This document shows positions 1 through 9,138 of a DNA stretch of 64,000 bases, one piece after another. Position numbers and translations under genes: made by a program. How positions within the stretch are numbered: the first letter of the stretch is position 1; each line of letters begins with the position of its first letter. Origin of the DNA: Chloroflexota bacterium (GTDB lineage: Bacteria > Chloroflexota > Anaerolineae > UBA7937 > B3-Chlor). The stretch spans positions 1-64,000 of the forward strand of contig JAUVXJ010000016.1 of the NCBI GenBank assembly GCA_030603665.1, read 5' to 3'. Below the pieces are notes generated by a model. The model had not been told where the DNA came from. It did no database searches and worked only from the letters and a program-made list of their open reading frames with translations.

Positions 1-822
1 CGCGCTTTGATTCAATCCGATTCCGCCAATGGAGATCGGTATCAGAAGCACGAAGGTGATCAGCGGCGTGAAAAGGAAGATGTGCAAGAGTGATATGCCG
101 CCTCCCAGTGCCAGGGAGATGAGGTAGTTCACCACACTGCCGATGGTGAGCACCAGGAGGGAGATGCAGAAGCCCGCAGCCAGTGCTCCGTAGCTCCGCC
201 TATAGGCTGACAGCGCGCTCGATAGTCTGTCGTACAGGGGCGCGAGTCCGGATAGCAATGATGTGTTGAACAAGCGCCCCAACTGTCCGCGCAGGCGATC
301 GCTCAGCATCACCGCGAAGATTCCGCTCAGGGCCAGGAGGGCTACGGTCGCCACCACGGCGACCTCCCAGAGGGCGACCTGCCCCGCGGTGTAGACGACC
401 AGCAGCGCCATGACCACGGCCACGAAGACAAAAGCGATGAGACCCAGCATCCTGTCTACGAGGACGGAGATCGCTGTTTCCGCGGGAAGCAACGTGTGGC
501 GGGCCAGGCCATAGCCTCGCACGAGGTCCCCTCCCACGTTGGTGGGGAGGAAATTGCCGAAGAAAAGGCCTACGAAAGTGAAGGAGAGGAGATTGATGAA
601 CGGAACCTGTATTCCCTGAGCCCTGAGCAGTATCTGCCACTTGAAGGAGCCCACAGCTATGGCTCCGAAATACAGCCCCAACGCGACGAGGAGATATAGA
701 TAATTGGCCGAGGCTGAACGTATCACCTCGACCACGTCGTCTAACCCCACCCGGCTCAACAAGTACGAGATCAGCCCCAGGCTGACCACGACCTTGAGGG
801 CGGTGATCAACTTATCTCGCAA
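1..822 (-). CDS. Flippase-like (UPF0104/LPG-synthase TM domain) membrane protein, partial
   Basis: The minus strand is open from a TTG at 822 to the window edge (274 codons seen, C-terminus missing). The product is very hydrophobic with several predicted membrane segments. Near the visible end it carries PISIGGIGLNQSA, the P-x-S-x-GG-x-G signature of the lysylphosphatidylglycerol-synthase-like/UPF0104 flippase family. Such proteins are linked to movement of lipid-linked substrates or polar lipids across the membrane. The TTG start is chosen because GGAG lies 7 nt upstream and the codon follows the stop of the GT2 gene by one base, so translation is probably coupled. Neighbouring glycosyltransferase and radical SAM genes suggest a role in envelope lipid or glycan assembly. 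The exact substrate cannot be told. Confidence 0.8.
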   Translation of the reverse strand, partial: MRDKLITALKVVVSLGLISYLLSRVGLDDVVEVIRSASANYLYLLVALGLYFGAIAVGSFKWQILLRAQGIQVPFINLLSFTFVGLFFGNFLPTNVGGDLVRGYGLARHTLLPAETAISVLVDRMLGLIAFVFVAVVMALLVVYTAGQVALWEVAVVATVALLALSGIFAVMLSDRLRGQLGRLFNTSLLSGLAPLYDRLSSALSAYRRSYGALAAGFCISLLVLTIGSVVNYLISLALGGGISLLHIFLFTPLITFVLLIPISIGGIGLNQSA

Positions 823-823
823 A

Positions 824-1783
824 CTACTTCTCCGGTGATGCCTTCAGGGACTTCTCGGCTGCCTCCACTCTATCCTGGTCCACCTCCTTGGTGGTCCACG
901 CCATATCCCAGACTACGTGCTTGTCGCGTCTGATGTAGTAGTCGTAGCTTCCCAGGACACGGGAGTACAGCTCGATGGATGCCAGGGCGGTGAGGACGTA
1001 GAGCAGGCGGAGGGTGTGGCGGATCGCCCGCCAGACCTCGGTGAAGGCCAAGCGTGCCACCCGCATGTTGTCCAGGCTGGAGACGCGGTAGCCGTACTTG
1101 CGCTTCAGGTGCAGGTGACCAGCGTAGTTCCTGCGTCGCTGGCGAACGAAGTCACGGAGGGTCTCGGGACCCATGTTGTAGACCATGGCGTCAGGTGCAT
1201 ATCTCACCTGCAAGCCGCGCTTGATCATCAAGGCTTCCATGAAGGCCTCGTCCATGGCTATGTCAGGGGGGATCTGGTCGAAGACCTTGCGGAAGGCGAT
1301 CATCTCGCCCAGACGCGGGATCTCCAGGCATAGTGAGTGCTCCAGAGTGAGCCGCAGGTGGGAAAGGTAGCCAACGACCTGGTCCGGCACGTTGACCGGG
1401 ACCTTGTGCGCCCCGGTCATGCCCACCTGAGGATCTCGGAACATCTTGACCAGATTCTCCACCGTTTCCTCGCCGGGCAGTGTGTCGCCGCTCTCGAGGA
1501 CGCAGATCTCTTCCTGAGCGTGTCTCAGGAAGAGATTGACCGCTGAGACCTTGCCTTCGCGCTCCTCCTGGACGAGGAGCTTGATGCGCGGTTCTCTGGA
1601 CTCAAAGCCCCGCACGATATCACAGGTATTGTCGGTGCAGCCGCTGGCGACGACTATGATCTCGGCGATCTCGACTTCGTCCAGCTGCTGGCTCAGCATC
1701 GCGTCCAGCAGCTGACCGATGTTCGCTTCCTCGTTGTGGGCCGTGATGCCCACGCTGCACCTTATCTTGTCAGGCTGTCTCAC
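824..1783 (-). CDS. Family 2 glycosyltransferase
   Basis: The product has 319 residues and a GT-A fold start: SVGITAHNEEANIG near the N-terminus, then the nucleotide-sugar loop with ASGCTDNT. The usual DxD position reads ESGDTLPGEE, and a QRRRNYAGH stretch resembles the QxxRW motif of GT2 enzymes. A hydrophobic stretch around residues 255-275 may attach it to the membrane. It would transfer a sugar from a nucleotide donor to a lipid or glycan acceptor on the cytoplasmic face. It is followed one base later by the flippase-like gene and preceded by a B12/radical SAM gene on the same strand, a typical envelope-glycolipid arrangement. The acceptor and sugar are unknown. Confidence 0.8.
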   Translation of the reverse strand: MRQPDKIRCSVGITAHNEEANIGQLLDAMLSQQLDEVEIAEIIVVASGCTDNTCDIVRGFESREPRIKLLVQEEREGKVSAVNLFLRHAQEEICVLESGDTLPGEETVENLVKMFRDPQVGMTGAHKVPVNVPDQVVGYLSHLRLTLEHSLCLEIPRLGEMIAFRKVFDQIPPDIAMDEAFMEALMIKRGLQVRYAPDAMVYNMGPETLRDFVRQRRRNYAGHLHLKRKYGYRVSSLDNMRVARLAFTEVWRAIRHTLRLLYVLTALASIELYSRVLGSYDYYIRRDKHVVWDMAWTTKEVDQDRVEAAEKSLKASPEK

Positions 1784-1874
1784 CAGTACCTCTCAAGAGG
1801 TGACGGCTGATCGCTTGTCGCAACATCAGCGGTCCGATTGTATGGGTGCCGGGTAAGCTTGTCAAGAGCAGCCT

Positions 1875-3260
1875 TCATGAACTGACCACCGTCTTCCATG
1901 CCACACGAAGGGTGCGCGGTAGCTCCAGCCAAGTCCGGCTGCGAAGCAGCGTGCGGGCCACGCGATGCGGCCGCAGGTAGAAGCGCCGGTAAGCCTCGCG
2001 CCACTTGCGCTGGACCAACTCGGCAGGCATCTCGTCGGTCTCGAACTGGGCCTTGTTCTCGAAGAAGGCGAACTCGTGCCAGTCATGTACCAGGAGCCTC
2101 CCATTCTCCAACACCTGGTCGTACATCTTTGTGCCGGGGAAAGGCGTGGCCATGGAGAAGTTGGCCACGATAGGGTCCAGCTCACAGGCGAAGCGGATGG
2201 TATCTTCCATGGTCTCTTCCGTTTCCCCGGGCAGCCCGATGATGAAGAAGCCGATGGTCTCCATACCTACTGCCTTGGCCGCCTTGAAGGCCGCACGCAC
2301 CTGGTCGAGAGTCAGTTGCTTGTGTATCACTGTGTCCAGGATGCGCTGGTTCCCGCTTTCCACTCCGAAGGCGGTGCGAATGCACCCGGCCTCACGCATC
2401 CGGCCCAGCAGTTCCTCGTCTGCAAGATTGGCGCGGATGCCGTTGATCATGATCCAGGGTACGTGGTTGAGGCCCTCGGCAATGATCAGGTCGCAGATGT
2501 CCAGGGCCCGCTGGCGGTCTATGTTGAAGGAGTCGTCCAGGACACCGATTTCGGCAGCCCCAAGGTCCTTCACCAACCAGCGCCACTCCGAGACCACGCT
2601 CTCTGGTGAGCGGGCGCGCCAGCCCCGGGGAAGGATCTGGGAGCAGTAGTTGCAGCGATAGGGGCACCCTCGGGAGCTGAGGATGGGGTAGCTGGGTCCC
2701 TCGATGTGGTCGAGAGTGGGTTGGAGGTTGGAGTAGTGCTCCATCCTATAGAGGTGGTAGGCCGGAAAGGGGAGCGAATCGACCTCTTTGACACCGGGCC
2801 TGTCTGGGTTGTGGACCACATCACCGTCCTGCTCATAGGTGATGCCTAGTACGCTGTCCAGAGCTTTCCCCTGCTCGATATGGTCGCACAGTTCCACCCA
2901 GGTGAGTTCCCCTTCGCCCCGAACGACGATGTCAACCTCCGGCCTCTGGACCGACTCATCGGGCAAGACTGTGGGGTGAGAACCTCCCAGGATGATGCGG
3001 GCATCTGTCAGGCGCCTAAGCTCACGGGCAACTTGCCAAGCGCTCTCGATCTGGATGGTGGTGGCAGTGATCCCGGCCACGGCCGGCGGGTGCTTGGCCA
3101 CGACCTCTTGCAGCGACGTGTCCTCTACCTGCATGTCCAGGAGCCGGACCTCGTCGCCGCGCTGCTCGGACATTGCGGCGAGATAGGCCAACCCCAGTGA
3201 GGGGCTGCTTCGAACGTCGATGGGCAGGCTGACTTTGGGGTCGACAAGTAGGGCTCTCAC
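1875..3260 (-). CDS. B12-binding-type radical SAM protein
   Basis: The product has 461 residues. The N-terminal ~140 residues have the fold signature of a cobalamin-binding domain (GGSHPTVLP at about 92-100) but lack the DxHxxG base-off motif. The radical SAM core carries the CxxxCxxC cluster motif (Cys199, Cys203, Cys206 in GCPYRCNYCSQ). The family (BchE/HpnJ-like) performs methylations, cyclisations or carbon-carbon bond chemistry on lipids and other small molecules. The start is a GTG with an AGGAG-type ribosome site. It is the first gene of a unit that continues into the GT2 and flippase-like genes, so a lipid-modifying role is a fair inference. The substrate is not predictable. Confidence 0.82.
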   Translation of the reverse strand: MRALLVDPKVSLPIDVRSSPSLGLAYLAAMSEQRGDEVRLLDMQVEDTSLQEVVAKHPPAVAGITATTIQIESAWQVARELRRLTDARIILGGSHPTVLPDESVQRPEVDIVVRGEGELTWVELCDHIEQGKALDSVLGITYEQDGDVVHNPDRPGVKEVDSLPFPAYHLYRMEHYSNLQPTLDHIEGPSYPILSSRGCPYRCNYCSQILPRGWRARSPESVVSEWRWLVKDLGAAEIGVLDDSFNIDRQRALDICDLIIAEGLNHVPWIMINGIRANLADEELLGRMREAGCIRTAFGVESGNQRILDTVIHKQLTLDQVRAAFKAAKAVGMETIGFFIIGLPGETEETMEDTIRFACELDPIVANFSMATPFPGTKMYDQVLENGRLLVHDWHEFAFFENKAQFETDEMPAELVQRKWREAYRRFYLRPHRVARTLLRSRTWLELPRTLRVAWKTVVSS

Positions 3261-3299
3261 CGTGGCTCTCCTCGCCCTGGACGCCGGGCTCGTACGTCC

Positions 3300-3329
3300 A
3301 TTATATCAGAATGGTGGGTGGAGTGGTAA
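3300..3329 (-). promoter_or_regulatory. Promoter for the radical SAM / GT2 / flippase unit
   Basis: On the minus strand TATAAT (3305-3300) is preceded by TG one base upstream (extended -10). A TTACCA -35 (3329-3324, 4 of 6 consensus bases) lies 18 bp further up. It sits about 40 bases before the GTG start at 3260. Confidence 0.6.
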
Positions 3330-3460
3330 CGGTGAGGACCACAGGACGTATTGCCTCTCGCAGCTCATTATACACCGCCGCTGCGGTTATCCTTCAATAA
3401 GCCCGAGACTCGACTGAGGAGGCAACCAGCGGGAGCCCAACCCAGGGATGCTTTCCCTGG

Positions 3461-5203
3461 TCAGCGGTCCGCCGATCTTGTGCGGGAGCTGACCCCGGAT
3501 GCCACCCAACGAAGCGCTCTGTCAGTGGGTATAGTGATCGGCGGTAGAAGAATGGTGAGAAAGGCTGCCATGCCCAGCTGGAGCAACGAAAAGACTTGGA
3601 GGAATCCGGAGAGGTGATGGGGCAAACGCCACGTAACCTCGAAACCGTTCAAGACGTAGGTCACGGCCAAGGGGAGGGCGAGCAGGAGCGCTAGAATCAG
3701 GGCAAAGCTGTAGATCAGCGTAGCTATCTCGATGGGCGGCCTCCTTTTCTGGTGCCAGACGAGCCAGGTGATGATGCAAACAGCGGGCACCAGGGCTCTT
3801 GCTGTGCGCACCAGCGCATCGGTGGCGAAGGTTTCCCAGTCTCCGATAGTGCTGAATGAGTACACATGTCCTTGCCAGAGAAAGAGAAGGTTATAGATCA
3901 CCACCGTGGACACTGCGCAGGCGAAGAGAACCGCAGTTGTTGGGCTCCAGCGCCGCCAGAGGACGTAGGCGGCGGCCGCTATCGGCAGCGCGGCGAGAGG
4001 CAGTCTTCGCTGCTGCTCTCTGGCGATGCGCTGGCTTCGACCTTTGATCATCTCTTTGGTGCCTTCACGCACGGCGAATTCGGCCAGCCTGCGGGCGCTT
4101 CCATAGTTTCTGACCATCAGGGAGCTATAGGCCACCTCTGCGTCGCCTCTCGCGGCCTCGGTAAGAGGTTCCTGTCCGATGCTCTCTAGATAGAGACTGC
4201 TCAGTTCCACCCTCTGTTGAGACCACGACACCCACTTCTCTGTGCTCTCCGCCTCATCCAACACCATCGAGTCGAACAGGATGTCTCCCTGTGCAGCGCT
4301 GGGAACCGCCAGGCCCAGCAGTGCGGCAACAGTAGGGGCGATGTCCGCTTGCCGGATCCCATCGCGCGAGCCCTGTGCTATTCGTGCGCCAGCCATCACC
4401 AAAGGGGTGATCACGACTTCTGTGTCCGCTCCACCGTGGCCTCCATCGGCCAGATAGGCGTGATCCGAAGTCACAACGAGCACATTGCGTGTCAGGCTCA
4501 TAACCTGCGCTATCTCTCGGAGGTGAGAATCGGCGTTCTGCACCGCGGAGCGGTACTCCTGACTATCAGTGCCGTAGGCCTGCGCGGCACCTGTCACTTC
4601 ACTCAGGTGGATCAGGAGGAGATTGGGTGGCAGGTTGCCCATCAGTTCCAGCGCCATCTGCGTCACTTGAAGGTCGGATTGGGCATCGGTCGCAGAGACG
4701 AAGAATCGCCGATCCACCACTTGCTCCGGGATCATTCTCTCCCACCAATGAAAGCCCACCAGGGCGGTGGTGAGGTTGGCCCTTTTCGCCTCTGTGAAGA
4801 GTCCGTCAACGGTGAGGAAACTCAGTTGCTCATAGGGCAGATTCACCAGGGGAGCATCGCTGATCTCTGGTCCCGCTCCACTGATCAGCGTCGTCCAGGC
4901 GCCTTGGGAGTACGATGGGTAGTCACCAGCACATCGCGCGTCCAGGCCCTGTTCTCTCAGGGTGTTGAGAAAGGGCATCTCGAGGGAGGCATCGTATCGC
5001 AGGCCCCCTATCAGCACCACAACCACTTGCTGTACCAGAGGGTTCGTGGGGTCGTTGAGGCTTGGCTGCCCTGTCAGAACCGATCGGTGGTTGTGGACGG
5101 AGTCTCGGACACGAACCAGCCACAGATTGGATCCCCAGGCGATGACTAGCAGAAGGGCGATCCTGACCAGCAGGCCGGGCCATCTTCTCAGCATGATGTG
5201 CAT
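3461..5203 (-). CDS. Membrane-bound alkaline-phosphatase-superfamily (phosphodiesterase/sulfatase-like) protein
   Basis: The product has 580 residues. It has an N-terminal membrane anchor, then an extracytoplasmic type I phosphodiesterase/nucleotide pyrophosphatase-like domain, and about five membrane segments in the last 170 residues. Family marks are VVVLIGGLRYDAS, YSQGAWTTLISG (expected nucleophile region) and TSDHAYLADGGHGG (C-terminal metal ligands). The first position, normally the metal-binding Asp of LIDGLR, is Gly here. Similar proteins transfer or remove phospho-groups on surface lipids or glycans. The gene lies back to back with the membrane glycosyltransferase at 5291, with 87 bp between the starts. 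Activity is uncertain because of the missing Asp. Confidence 0.7.
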   Translation of the reverse strand: MHIMLRRWPGLLVRIALLLVIAWGSNLWLVRVRDSVHNHRSVLTGQPSLNDPTNPLVQQVVVVLIGGLRYDASLEMPFLNTLREQGLDARCAGDYPSYSQGAWTTLISGAGPEISDAPLVNLPYEQLSFLTVDGLFTEAKRANLTTALVGFHWWERMIPEQVVDRRFFVSATDAQSDLQVTQMALELMGNLPPNLLLIHLSEVTGAAQAYGTDSQEYRSAVQNADSHLREIAQVMSLTRNVLVVTSDHAYLADGGHGGADTEVVITPLVMAGARIAQGSRDGIRQADIAPTVAALLGLAVPSAAQGDILFDSMVLDEAESTEKWVSWSQQRVELSSLYLESIGQEPLTEAARGDAEVAYSSLMVRNYGSARRLAEFAVREGTKEMIKGRSQRIAREQQRRLPLAALPIAAAAYVLWRRWSPTTAVLFACAVSTVVIYNLLFLWQGHVYSFSTIGDWETFATDALVRTARALVPAVCIITWLVWHQKRRPPIEIATLIYSFALILALLLALPLAVTYVLNGFEVTWRLPHHLSGFLQVFSLLQLGMAAFLTILLPPITIPTDRALRWVASGVSSRTRSADR

Positions 5204-5261
5204 GGTGCGACGGTTCCCCCCTTATCTTGGTCAGCCGGTAGCCTGTCTATCACTCTTCCGG

Positions 5262-5267
5262 TATAAT
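5262..5267 (+). promoter_or_regulatory. Possible -10 element for the GT-C gene
   Basis: A TATAAT hexamer lies 24 bases before the GTG start at 5291. No good -35 is visible 16-18 bp upstream. The same bases read TATTAT on the other strand, toward the divergent phosphodiesterase-like gene. Confidence 0.35.
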
Positions 5268-5290
5268 AGGCGCCGGGAAAGGACATTGCG

Positions 5291-6667
5291 GTGAGGATCA
5301 AGTCCTTCGACGTCCTGTTGCTCTTCGCACTGGTGCTAGCCAGAGTGCGGATAGACACCCTGGCCGATCGCCTGGTGGCGCAGCGAAGGGTTGAGTTGAT
5401 CACGCGTATCCCCGTTTTGGGCTCCCTACTCTCGGAGAGAAGCCTTGACCTGCTCTATCATTGGATGACTGACCCCATCAGCCTGCTCCTGATCAGCACC
5501 ACCTTCGGCCTGTTGATTCTATACGTGTTCTTCGATGTATGGCATGGCATCAGCGAGCTGGGACGCCAACGGGCCAAGCTGGTGCTGGTGTTCTGCCTGA
5601 TCTTCACGACAGTGGTTTCCCTGTCTGTGTTCTCTCTTCTGCTGCGCCATGTCACGGGTCCGGCTAGTTTTTCTCACGACGGGGGTGTGATTCAGACTGA
5701 GGAGGCCACGAAGTACATTCTCGCGGGCAAGAACCCGTACGTTGAAGACTACGTGGACACGCCGATGGCCGAATGGGGGCTGGACTACCGCACTGCTCTG
5801 TATCACTACCCCTATCTGCCCTGGACCTTTCTCTTCTCGGCACCATTCCATCTTTCGAGCGAAGCCCTCTTGGGCTGGTACGATCAGAGATTCGTCTATC
5901 TCGCTCTCTTCGTCGTCATGCTCATTGTGGCCGCGCGCCTGGTGCCTGAAGGGGACCGGCGCTTGTGCCTCGTCATGGTGCTGGGTCTCAACCCCATCAT
6001 GGGGAGCGACATCATCTTCGGACAGAACGACGTGTTCGTCCTGGCCTGGATCGTCTTCTGCGTGTATTTGCTCAAACGCGGCCGGTATCTCTGGTCGGCG
6101 GTGATGCTTGGTCTGGCCTGCGCGAGCAAGCCCACTGCCTGGTTTCTGGTGCCATTCTTTTTCCTGTACCTGGTGCGCCAGCAAGGGTTCTCCTCCCGCA
6201 GCGACATCAAGTCTTTGGGCTCGTTCCTGCTGCGCCAGATGGTTCCACTGATCCTCGTGCTGGCTGTGCTGGTGTTGCCTTTCGCGGCGTGGGACTTCGA
6301 AAACATGTTCGACGACGTGTGGCGGTGGAGCGCCGGTACCGCAGACGGGTCGTACCAGATCACAGGCTGGGGTTTGGCGAACTTCGTGCTGGCCCTGGGG
6401 CTGGTGGAGTCCCGCCTGGACTACTTCCCTTTCTGGATACCGGAACTGTTGATCTGCGTGCCACTGCTGCTGTATCTGCTCTGGCGACAGTGGAGGCACA
6501 ACTCCGTCGCCTCCATGCTCTACCACTACGCCTTCTTGACGCTAGCCTTCTCCTACGTGTCACGATTCTTGAATGAGAACTATCTGGGCTACTTGCTGGC
6601 CATATTTGCCCTCGCTATCCTCAGTGATTCCGCACCCCTTGATGAACCTCTGCCCTCAGCAGCGTAG
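5291..6667 (+). CDS. Polytopic GT-C-like glycosyltransferase (GT87-like)
   Basis: The product has 458 residues with roughly ten membrane helices. An acidic extracytoplasmic loop (SHDGGVIQTEEATKYIL..KNPYVEDY, about residues 135-155) and an FGQND motif after helix 5 are features shared with polyprenol-phosphate-dependent mannosyl/arabinosyltransferases of the GT87 type. Such enzymes use a lipid-linked sugar on the outer face of the membrane. The start is GTG with GGGAAAGG about nine bases upstream. It converges on mutS2 with only 14 bases between the stops. Family assignment is by overall pattern, not by a decisive motif. Confidence 0.62.
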   Translation: MRIKSFDVLLLFALVLARVRIDTLADRLVAQRRVELITRIPVLGSLLSERSLDLLYHWMTDPISLLLISTTFGLLILYVFFDVWHGISELGRQRAKLVLVFCLIFTTVVSLSVFSLLLRHVTGPASFSHDGGVIQTEEATKYILAGKNPYVEDYVDTPMAEWGLDYRTALYHYPYLPWTFLFSAPFHLSSEALLGWYDQRFVYLALFVVMLIVAARLVPEGDRRLCLVMVLGLNPIMGSDIIFGQNDVFVLAWIVFCVYLLKRGRYLWSAVMLGLACASKPTAWFLVPFFFLYLVRQQGFSSRSDIKSLGSFLLRQMVPLILVLAVLVLPFAAWDFENMFDDVWRWSAGTADGSYQITGWGLANFVLALGLVESRLDYFPFWIPELLICVPLLLYLLWRQWRHNSVASMLYHYAFLTLAFSYVSRFLNENYLGYLLAIFALAILSDSAPLDEPLPSAA

Positions 6668-6681
6668 TCCCAGAGTAGCCG

Positions 6682-9069
6682 TCAATCGTTCAATTCCACC
6701 ACAGTGACTCCATCTCCCCCTTCTTCAGGCAACCCGAGCCGATAGGATTCCACGAGGGGATGCCTGTGCAGCTCCTCTCGCACGATCTGGCGCAGGGTTC
6801 CTGTGCCTTTGCCGTGGATGATGCGCACTTCGCGTAGGTGAGACACATAGGCCTGATCTAGATACTTGCCCAGCTCGGTGATCGCCTCTTGAGCCCGGTG
6901 GCCTCGCAGGTGGAGAGCCATGGGAGGTGGTGTCAGGGGCTTGGCGGCCAGGTAGGTATCCTGTGGCCCCGCCTCAGGCTCCCCTTCCAGCAACTCGAGA
7001 TCATCGATCTTGGCCTTGACACGGAACTTGCCGACGCTGACCTCGACCACTTCTTCGTCAAAGAATGCGGTGAGCTGTCCCCGCTGGCGAAGATCCTCCA
7101 CCCAGACCGATTGCCCGATCTGGAGCTTCTCTCTGTCAACCGGAGACAGTTTGAGAGGAGGCTCCCGGGGCTCGATCGTTTCCTCGACCTCCTTCAACCT
7201 TGCCTTGGCCTCTGTCAACTGCTGTGGCCTGGGCCGGGGCCGCAGGGTCCGGGAGATGGCCTGAAGCTCCTGCCTTATCTGGGCCAGCTCCAGCCTGGCT
7301 TGCTGGCGGGCGCGGTTCAGCAAGCTGCGGCGTTCCTCGTCCATCCCCAACAGCTGTTCTTCCAGTTCGCCCTTCATGCGTTCCGCCTCAACCTGGGCCT
7401 CTTCGGCGGAGCGGAGGGCAACCAAGGCCTCGTCGCGAGCCTTCTTGATGTCTGTCAACAGACTCTGGACTTCGAGATCCTCGGGTGTCAATGACTTCGC
7501 GGCCTGCGTGACGATCTTCCTGGCCAGGCCGAGACGGGATGCGATAGCCAGGGCGTTGCTCCGGCCAGGGAGACCGACGGCCAGTTTGAAGGTAGGTGCC
7601 AACGTCTCGACATCGAACTCGACTGAGGCGTTCTGCACGCCACTCGTGGCGTGGGCGTAGACTTTCAGATCGGAGTAGTGGGTGGCGACGAGAGTCGTGA
7701 TGCGCCGTTTGTGCAAGTGATCGAGGATGGCTCTTGCCAACGCCGAGCCCTCTACGGGGTCAGTGCCGGCTCCCAGTTCGTCGAGCAGGATCAAAGATTT
7801 GCGATAGGCATGGCTCAGGATGTCCACGATCCGGGTCATGTGTGAGGAGAAGGTAGAGAGACTCTGTTCTATGCTTTGCTCGTCACCGATATCCGCATAG
7901 ACACCTCTGAAGACCGACAGAGCGGAGCCGTCGGCCGCGGGGATGTGTAGTCCAGCCTGCGCCATGAGGGCCAACAGACCCACCGTCTTCAGGCAGACGC
8001 TCTTGCCACCCGTGTTGGGACCGCTGATGACCAGGATGAAGAATTCATCGCTGATGTGCACGTCGATGGGCACGACCTCAGATGGCGGTAGTAGAGGGTG
8101 TCGGGCTTGTATCAGCCGCAAGGTGGACCCCGGGTGGCGGGGACCTCGCACGGAGTTAGCCTGCTGCTGAGCCTTGGTGCGGAAGGGAACAAGTTCTGGC
8201 TCGACACCGCGAATGCTTACGCTGTATCGGGCCTTGGCGAACGCCAGATCCAGGGAAGCCAGAGCCCGCAGAGTTCTGGAGATGGACTCTTCTTCCTGGG
8301 ATACACGGGTTGTGAGCTGCCTGAGGACGCGCTCCACCTCCCTCTCCTCCTCGATCAGCAACTGCCGCCAGCGGTTGTTGAGGTCGAGGGTTGCCAGAGG
8401 CTCGATGAACAGAGTGGCGCCGCTGGCGGATTGATCGTGGACGACTCCCGGAATCCGACCTTTGAAGTCGGCCTTGAGGGGGATCACGTACCGGCCGTGC
8501 CGCTCTGTGATGATCCTTTCCTGGAGGAACTGCCTGTTGGCAGCTGAGGACACGATCCTTTCCAGCCTGTCCTGCAACTCCTCGTGAGCCTCGGTGATCT
8601 GGCTACGGATCTGGGCCAGAGTAGGGCTTGCTTCGTCCACGACCTCTGCGCGATCGTTGACGGCGTGGGAGATCTGCTCAGGCAGATCCGAGAAGGCCTC
8701 GATCTCCTCGGCCCGCGTGGCCAGAATGGGAAAGCTCTCATCGAGGGGAGCGATGGAGCGGCGCAGGGACCGCGCCGCAGAGAGGGTCGTGCGCACATCG
8801 AGGAGTTCACTGGGCGTCAAGGTGGAGTGGAGGCGAGCCTTCTTGACTAGCGGGCGTAGGTTTGTAACACCGCCCAACGATAGGGTGGGCTTGATCTCCA
8901 GGAGGTGTCTGGCCTCGCTGGTCTCCTGCTGCCTTCGTCTGACGACATCGTCCCTGGGCGATGGACGCAGCTTGAGCGCAAGTTCGTGACCAAGCGAGAA
9001 GGAGGTGTGGTCAGCCAGCTGGTTGAGGATCTTGGGGTATTCGAGGACTTGCCACGACTTGATTTTCAT
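6682..9069 (-). CDS. mutS2: MutS2 / RqcU-type ATPase with Smr domain
   Basis: The product has 795 residues, the usual MutS2 length. It lacks the MutS N-terminal mismatch-recognition domains and begins with the lever/clamp region. The Walker A motif GPNTGGKS is at 350-357 and Walker B ILLDE at 427-431. A long charged coiled-coil follows at about 520-650. The C-terminal Smr nuclease domain has LHLRGHRAQEA and IIHGKGTGTL (about 715-795). Known roles of the family are suppression of homologous recombination and splitting of collided ribosomes (RqcU). It follows cvpA on the same strand by 69 bases, a common bacterial pairing, and probably shares the cvpA promoter. Confidence 0.93.
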   Translation of the reverse strand: MKIKSWQVLEYPKILNQLADHTSFSLGHELALKLRPSPRDDVVRRRQQETSEARHLLEIKPTLSLGGVTNLRPLVKKARLHSTLTPSELLDVRTTLSAARSLRRSIAPLDESFPILATRAEEIEAFSDLPEQISHAVNDRAEVVDEASPTLAQIRSQITEAHEELQDRLERIVSSAANRQFLQERIITERHGRYVIPLKADFKGRIPGVVHDQSASGATLFIEPLATLDLNNRWRQLLIEEEREVERVLRQLTTRVSQEEESISRTLRALASLDLAFAKARYSVSIRGVEPELVPFRTKAQQQANSVRGPRHPGSTLRLIQARHPLLPPSEVVPIDVHISDEFFILVISGPNTGGKSVCLKTVGLLALMAQAGLHIPAADGSALSVFRGVYADIGDEQSIEQSLSTFSSHMTRIVDILSHAYRKSLILLDELGAGTDPVEGSALARAILDHLHKRRITTLVATHYSDLKVYAHATSGVQNASVEFDVETLAPTFKLAVGLPGRSNALAIASRLGLARKIVTQAAKSLTPEDLEVQSLLTDIKKARDEALVALRSAEEAQVEAERMKGELEEQLLGMDEERRSLLNRARQQARLELAQIRQELQAISRTLRPRPRPQQLTEAKARLKEVEETIEPREPPLKLSPVDREKLQIGQSVWVEDLRQRGQLTAFFDEEVVEVSVGKFRVKAKIDDLELLEGEPEAGPQDTYLAAKPLTPPPMALHLRGHRAQEAITELGKYLDQAYVSHLREVRIIHGKGTGTLRQIVREELHRHPLVESYRLGLPEEGGDGVTVVELND

Positions 9070-9086
9070 GTCTCTCTACAAAGCAA

Positions 9087-9110
9087 CCCCGCTGGCAGCG
9101 GCCAACGGGG
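9087..9110 (-). other. Hairpin between cvpA and mutS2
   Basis: CCCCG and CGGGG (9087-9091/9106-9110) pair with an inner GGC/GCC, forming an imperfect stem-loop in the intercistronic gap. No clear T-tract follows, so it may act as a processing or partial attenuation site rather than a terminator. Confidence 0.35.
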
Positions 9111-9138
9111 AAAACCAGATCTCACACCCGTGGTGTGA

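Noticed and set aside
200..640. Arg/Gly-rich frame on the minus strand
   Set aside because: It is out of frame with the clear flippase-like protein that covers the whole interval.
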